Positions 60,361 through 64,000 of a stretch of 64,000 nt of DNA are shown one piece after another. Each line of letters begins with the position of its first letter. Position 1 is the stretch's first letter. The notes below the pieces were generated by a model that worked only from the letters and a program-made list of their open reading frames with translations, was not told the origin of the DNA and searched no databases. Both the position numbers and the translations under genes were made by a program. The stretch lies in assembly GCF_964340395.1 (NCBI RefSeq), contig NC_135554.1, forward strand, positions 12,080,251 through 12,144,250, written 5' to 3'. This stretch comes from Glandiceps talaboti (Eukaryota; Hemichordata; Enteropneusta; Spengelidae).

Positions 60361-62076
60361 TAGCGTAATTTGCATTTTAATAAATAAATGTATGGCTGAC
60401 TCTCACATCCTGAACAGCAAGTACCACCAAAACGTCTTTACAAATACACATGAGACCAAATTTTATGGCAAAAATTGGCCATGTCACCATGGTAGTTTTA
60501 ATGTTCAACAATATATCACAAAAAAATACAACAGCAATGACTTTTCTCACCCAGAAAAATCACTTTATTTGGTAGGATAATCTCTATCAGCCAACCCACT
60601 TTACAATAATCAGATAAGGTCAAGGTTACGGTTGGCTGAAGATCATGTTGAAAAGGATAGAATTTTACTGTGTTCCAGGTCAAAGGTTACGGTTGGCTGA
60701 AGATCATGTTGAAAAGAATATAATTTTACTGTGTTCCAGGTCAAAGGGCACTGAAACACAGTTGTACAAATTACATATATGTATGAGTGACAAAGTTCAA
60801 GATACTTCTGACTTTACATTGGTTAGGAAATTTTTACCTTGGAGTGAGGAAAGCCTTATTAGCCTTTACAAACCCAAACAAGCTGAAGGTGGGGGCACAA
60901 CCCCACCAGCCACATGACTGTGGCAGCCCCACCAGAAGCGCTACGCAAAGTTGCACTAGATGCTACCCCAATGCGAAAACTATGGCCCTTAGCCCTTATA
61001 CCAGCTAGCATCTAAGCCGCAGAAATGTTACATCTGTTCATCAGGTGTGAAACAAAGTATGCCCGGGTAACAGCTGATCCAGTTGGCATAATAAAAGTGG
61101 CCCTGGTCTACATCCGCACCATCGGCAAATTTCAAAAAGCCTGTACGGGACACAGACCTGGCAATTCTGTAGCCTTGATCAACAGGTGAAACGGCCTGTG
61201 TTCAGTGTTATGTTTGAAAACTGTTATAGCAAGCTGTAATGCCTGCAGATTATCTTAGTCTTATAAACTGAATTGTGCTCAACTGCAGGACTCCCTGAGG
61301 TTCCTTTTCACATTGGCCGTCATTTCCCCTATTCAGGAAGCCATGAAAGGCTAAGAGGAACATTGCCCTAAGCAGTGATTGCAGGTACCTTGTGGTGATA
61401 GTATGTTCTATAGGTTGGAGTAGCTTATGTAAAATGGGCTGTAGATTGGTAAACCTACAACAATTCTTTGATCAATCTTTTTCATGGCTATCAACTTTTG
61501 TGTGAGGAATGATTTTTAGGATCAATGCAGAACACTGATTTATGCGCATGACTAATTGCAGAAAAATATGTTAATATAGTTGTAAAAGCCATTTTCTAAT
61601 AGAAAGGTAAGCTACAAATAATTACAAGTCTGTGGCCCGTCAGGTAAAGTTGGGCTACGAGTACCTAAATACAATACAAAATACAGACTGAGTATGTCTT
61701 CCAGCTCTCTTGTAAGCTTATGTACTATTTGAAGATGAACACAAAGCTTGGCTTGATAGGTCATTCATGGAAGTTGCCCATTGCCTGCTAAAAGATCTAC
61801 TGGGATTGTTGGATACCATCCAAAACCTGTGGTTTCTGCCATGAACCGAGCTACCATTAATAAGTTACTTCATTCGGCACATCGCCATGAAGGTAAATGT
61901 GTAATCACCTGGCTGATGTTGCAGTTGTGAGTCGTGTTGCACATGATTGGCCTGAGATCTAGAGAAAACCTGAATTAACAAGTCCGTGCAACACTGCTTC
62001 CGATATTGTCTTTGTAAGCTGTTCTGTATTAATGGACGATCCCTCAGAGTGACTTGATATAGCTCGCACATCGTGA
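60361..62076. other. Intergenic sequence and upstream remains of the LINE, no intact gene
   Basis: A direct repeat of about 64 bp (GTTACGGTTGGCTGAAGATC and following) occurs twice in tandem at about 60625-60750. Nothing else could be assigned. Confidence 0.5.
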
Positions 62077-63465
62077 GTATTTGTACCAGATGAGTTTAAA
62101 TTTGCTAGGGTTAAACCTCTATTTAAAAAGAACAGTCGCTTGGAAGTCGGCAATTACAGGCCTGTCAGCATACTGAGTGTTACATCTAAGATTCTCGAAA
62201 GGGCAGTTCATGTACAACTTGAAAAATATCTTAGCGACAATAGCATGATTTATCACCTACAATCTGGCTTTAGGGGTAACTATTCCACCGATACCTGTTT
62301 AATTCATTTGCAGGACTATATCAGATCCCAAACAGCTTCTGGAAATTACACTGGCATGCTTCTATTAGATCTTCAAAAAGCATTTGACACCGTTGACCAC
62401 ATTATTTTGTGCAAAAAGCTTAACCTTATGGGTATAGAATCAGTGCAATGGTTCCAGTCTTATCTAACTGGCAGAAAACAGTTAGTTAATGTAAATGAAA
62501 CGAATTCAGATATCAAGGATATTCACTGTGGTGTTCCGCAAGGAAGTATTCTAGGGCCATTATTATTTCTATGCTATGTGAATGATATGGAAATTTCCAT
62601 CAAATGTAAACTCCTACTTTATGCTGATGACAGTGCCATTTTAGTGTCACATAAGGACGTGCATCACATTGCCTCGGAGTTGGGCAAAGAACTTGAATCA
62701 TGTAACAAATGGCTGATTGACAATAAGCTTTCTCTCCACCTTGGGAAAACAGAACTCATTCTATTCGGTTCGAAAAGCAAACTAAGTAAGGTTTCTGAAT
62801 TCAAAATAACTTGTAATCAACATGATATTCATGCCAGCAAATCTGTCAAATACCTTGGGCTCGATCTTGATCAAAATCTATCAGGGCTCCAAATTGTTCA
62901 GAATATCATTAAGAAAACCAATTCAAGGCTTAAGTTCCTTTACAGACAAGCAAATTTTCTCAACCAATACTCCCGTAAAACCCTTTGCTCTGCTCTGATC
63001 CAATGTCACTTTGATTATTCATGTTCATCCTGGTACTCTGCTCTTACCACAACTCTCAAAAAGAAACTCCAAATTGCACAAAACAAAATAATACGGTTCA
63101 TCCTTTCTATGGAGCCAAGATCACACATAGGTGCTGATCAGTTTGATGCCCTGGGTATGCTGGATGTCAAGGGTAGAGTGAGCCAGCTCCGATTCAACCA
63201 TGCTTTCAAAATATACAATAACTCCAGCCCGGAGTACTTGTCCCATCAGTTTACCAAAGTATCCTCTGTTCATAACTATGGTACTAGGGGAAGTAGGTAC
63301 AATTTTCACCAGCCAATGATTAAAGGTCAGGCTGCAAATACGTTTTACGCTAATGCTATCAAGGACTGGAATAATCTACCAGTATCGATAAAACAGATAT
63401 CACAAAGGAATGTCTTCAAGAAAGCAGTCAAATCATATCTGTCCAGTACACTAAGGGACCACTAA
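62077..63465 (+). CDS. Reverse transcriptase of a 5'-truncated CR1/L2/Jockey-like LINE
   Basis: 463 codons open after a TGA at 62074, so there is no true start. RT blocks in order: FKFARVKPLFKK, NYRPVSILS, LQSGFRGNYSTDTCL, LLLDLQKAFDTVDH, GVPQGSILGPLLF and the catalytic YADDSAIL, then the thumb (VKYLGLDLDQNLS) and a C-terminal region (YGTRGSRYNF, KDWNNLP). Blocks 1-2 onward are intact, while the endonuclease and ORF1 are missing. It is therefore a dead-on-arrival copy despite the open RT frame. Assignment to the CR1/L2/Jockey group is from motif style. Confidence 0.88.
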   Translation, partial: VFVPDEFKFARVKPLFKKNSRLEVGNYRPVSILSVTSKILERAVHVQLEKYLSDNSMIYHLQSGFRGNYSTDTCLIHLQDYIRSQTASGNYTGMLLLDLQKAFDTVDHIILCKKLNLMGIESVQWFQSYLTGRKQLVNVNETNSDIKDIHCGVPQGSILGPLLFLCYVNDMEISIKCKLLLYADDSAILVSHKDVHHIASELGKELESCNKWLIDNKLSLHLGKTELILFGSKSKLSKVSEFKITCNQHDIHASKSVKYLGLDLDQNLSGLQIVQNIIKKTNSRLKFLYRQANFLNQYSRKTLCSALIQCHFDYSCSSWYSALTTTLKKKLQIAQNKIIRFILSMEPRSHIGADQFDALGMLDVKGRVSQLRFNHAFKIYNNSSPEYLSHQFTKVSSVHNYGTRGSRYNFHQPMIKGQAANTFYANAIKDWNNLPVSIKQISQRNVFKKAVKSYLSSTLRDH

Positions 63466-63723
63466 TACTGGAAACAGCGTGTTTATTCCCTATTAGCTAG
63501 TTTGCCTCGATAGCTTTCCTTTTCATCTGTTATTCTTTCCCATTCCATGTAGTCAAATACTTATGCTAATCCTGCCACTTTCTTGAATCACTGTACGGAC
63601 CCCACTGGAAACAAGTCTTTGACTTTCGTGGGTTATCCAAGTAATTCAACAATTTGTACCAGTTTTTATTTGTATATCTGCACTGTCGATCTTGTTGTTT
63701 TACTGAAATAAACTAAACTAACC
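63466..63723 (+). mobile_element. 3' UTR and tail of the truncated LINE
   Basis: Ends with TGAAATAAACTAAACTAAC, a short A-rich tandem tail, and runs straight into the dispersed repeat block at 63724. Confidence 0.65.
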
Positions 63724-64000
63724 CCGGCCCCTCAGCGCATCAGTTTACTAAAGTCTCTTGAAATATAGTCCAGAAGTGTTTTATATTTTGCGTAGAGATA
63801 ATATGAATACTATAATATAGGAAGGGTCTTAATATGTATTTCAATCTTAAATAACACGTTTTCCATTTGCACTGCAATTAAAAATGTTTCTAAAATGTGT
63901 AATTTATGAAGTGTTTAAATTAATATTATATTATATCATGCTACTATGCGCCATTCTGATTGGATAATAACTGTGGTAAAATCCCATTTTACCACGGCTG
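63724..64000. repeat. Dispersed repeat block, copy 2, with terminal palindrome
   Basis: 63724-63925 matches 42195-42395 directly. 63926-64000 is the inverted counterpart of 43078-43165 and ends in GTGGTAAAAT facing ATTTTACCAC. The element continues past the window edge. Confidence 0.75.

Overview
This is a window of animal nuclear DNA. Genes are split by GT-AG introns, the DNA is AT-rich, and microsatellites and retrotransposons are dense. The mix suggests a marine invertebrate: a tandem SLC16 family, a PF03407-type glycosyltransferase, and Penelope, L1/Tx1, Ngaro-like and CR1/L2-like elements with a DNA transposon. A deuterostome such as a hemichordate, cephalochordate or echinoderm is plausible, but the sequence alone does not fix the species.

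Region 1 (1-24,000) holds three tandem, minus-strand monocarboxylate-transporter-like genes (SLC16/MCT family), here called A, B and C. A (198-5299, 3' exons off the window edge) is the most diverged. B (10023-14878) and C (18418-22663) lie in a large tandem duplication (about 8872-17150 and 17495-23960) and share six exons with identical phases. B carries a reading-frame break in exon 3. C keeps that exon open but has a shifted C-terminal tail. A decayed Penelope-like element (6244-8780) separates A from B, and two inverted-repeat elements sit in copy B but not at the matching sites of copy C. Introns hold long simple repeats, including two pentamer satellites.

Region 2 (24,000-27,680) has no convincing gene, only a diverged duplicated block. 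Region 3 (27,684-32,957) is a full-length L1/Tx1-type LINE on the minus strand with both ORFs open, an A-tail and a 12-bp target-site duplication.

Region 4 (33,575-39,886) is a tyrosine-recombinase retrotransposon of Ngaro type on the minus strand. It has split direct repeats (A1, internal, B1-A2, B2) and encodes Gag, RT, RNase H and a tyrosine recombinase. Gag and RT are in one reading frame separated by a single TGA, and the linker is a 17-unit, 48-bp coding repeat. The same AATT occurs at both ends and at the B1/A2 junction, as expected for integration of a circle by a tyrosine recombinase.

Region 5 (41,093-43,003) is a degraded DNA transposon with inverted ends rich in G-runs and a broken SAP-like ORF. 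Region 6 (44,716-45,789) is an apparently intronless type II membrane nucleotide-sugar transferase gene, followed by a 62-65 bp minisatellite and a degenerate array of about 145-bp repeats. Region 7 (48,960-56,530) holds a duplicated locus: the downstream copy is a three-exon gene for a small secreted cysteine-containing protein that I do not recognise, and the upstream copy is a pseudogene. Region 8 (56,530-64,000) is mostly non-coding, with a mosaic of repeat fragments and a 5'-truncated CR1/L2-like LINE RT at 62,077-63,465.
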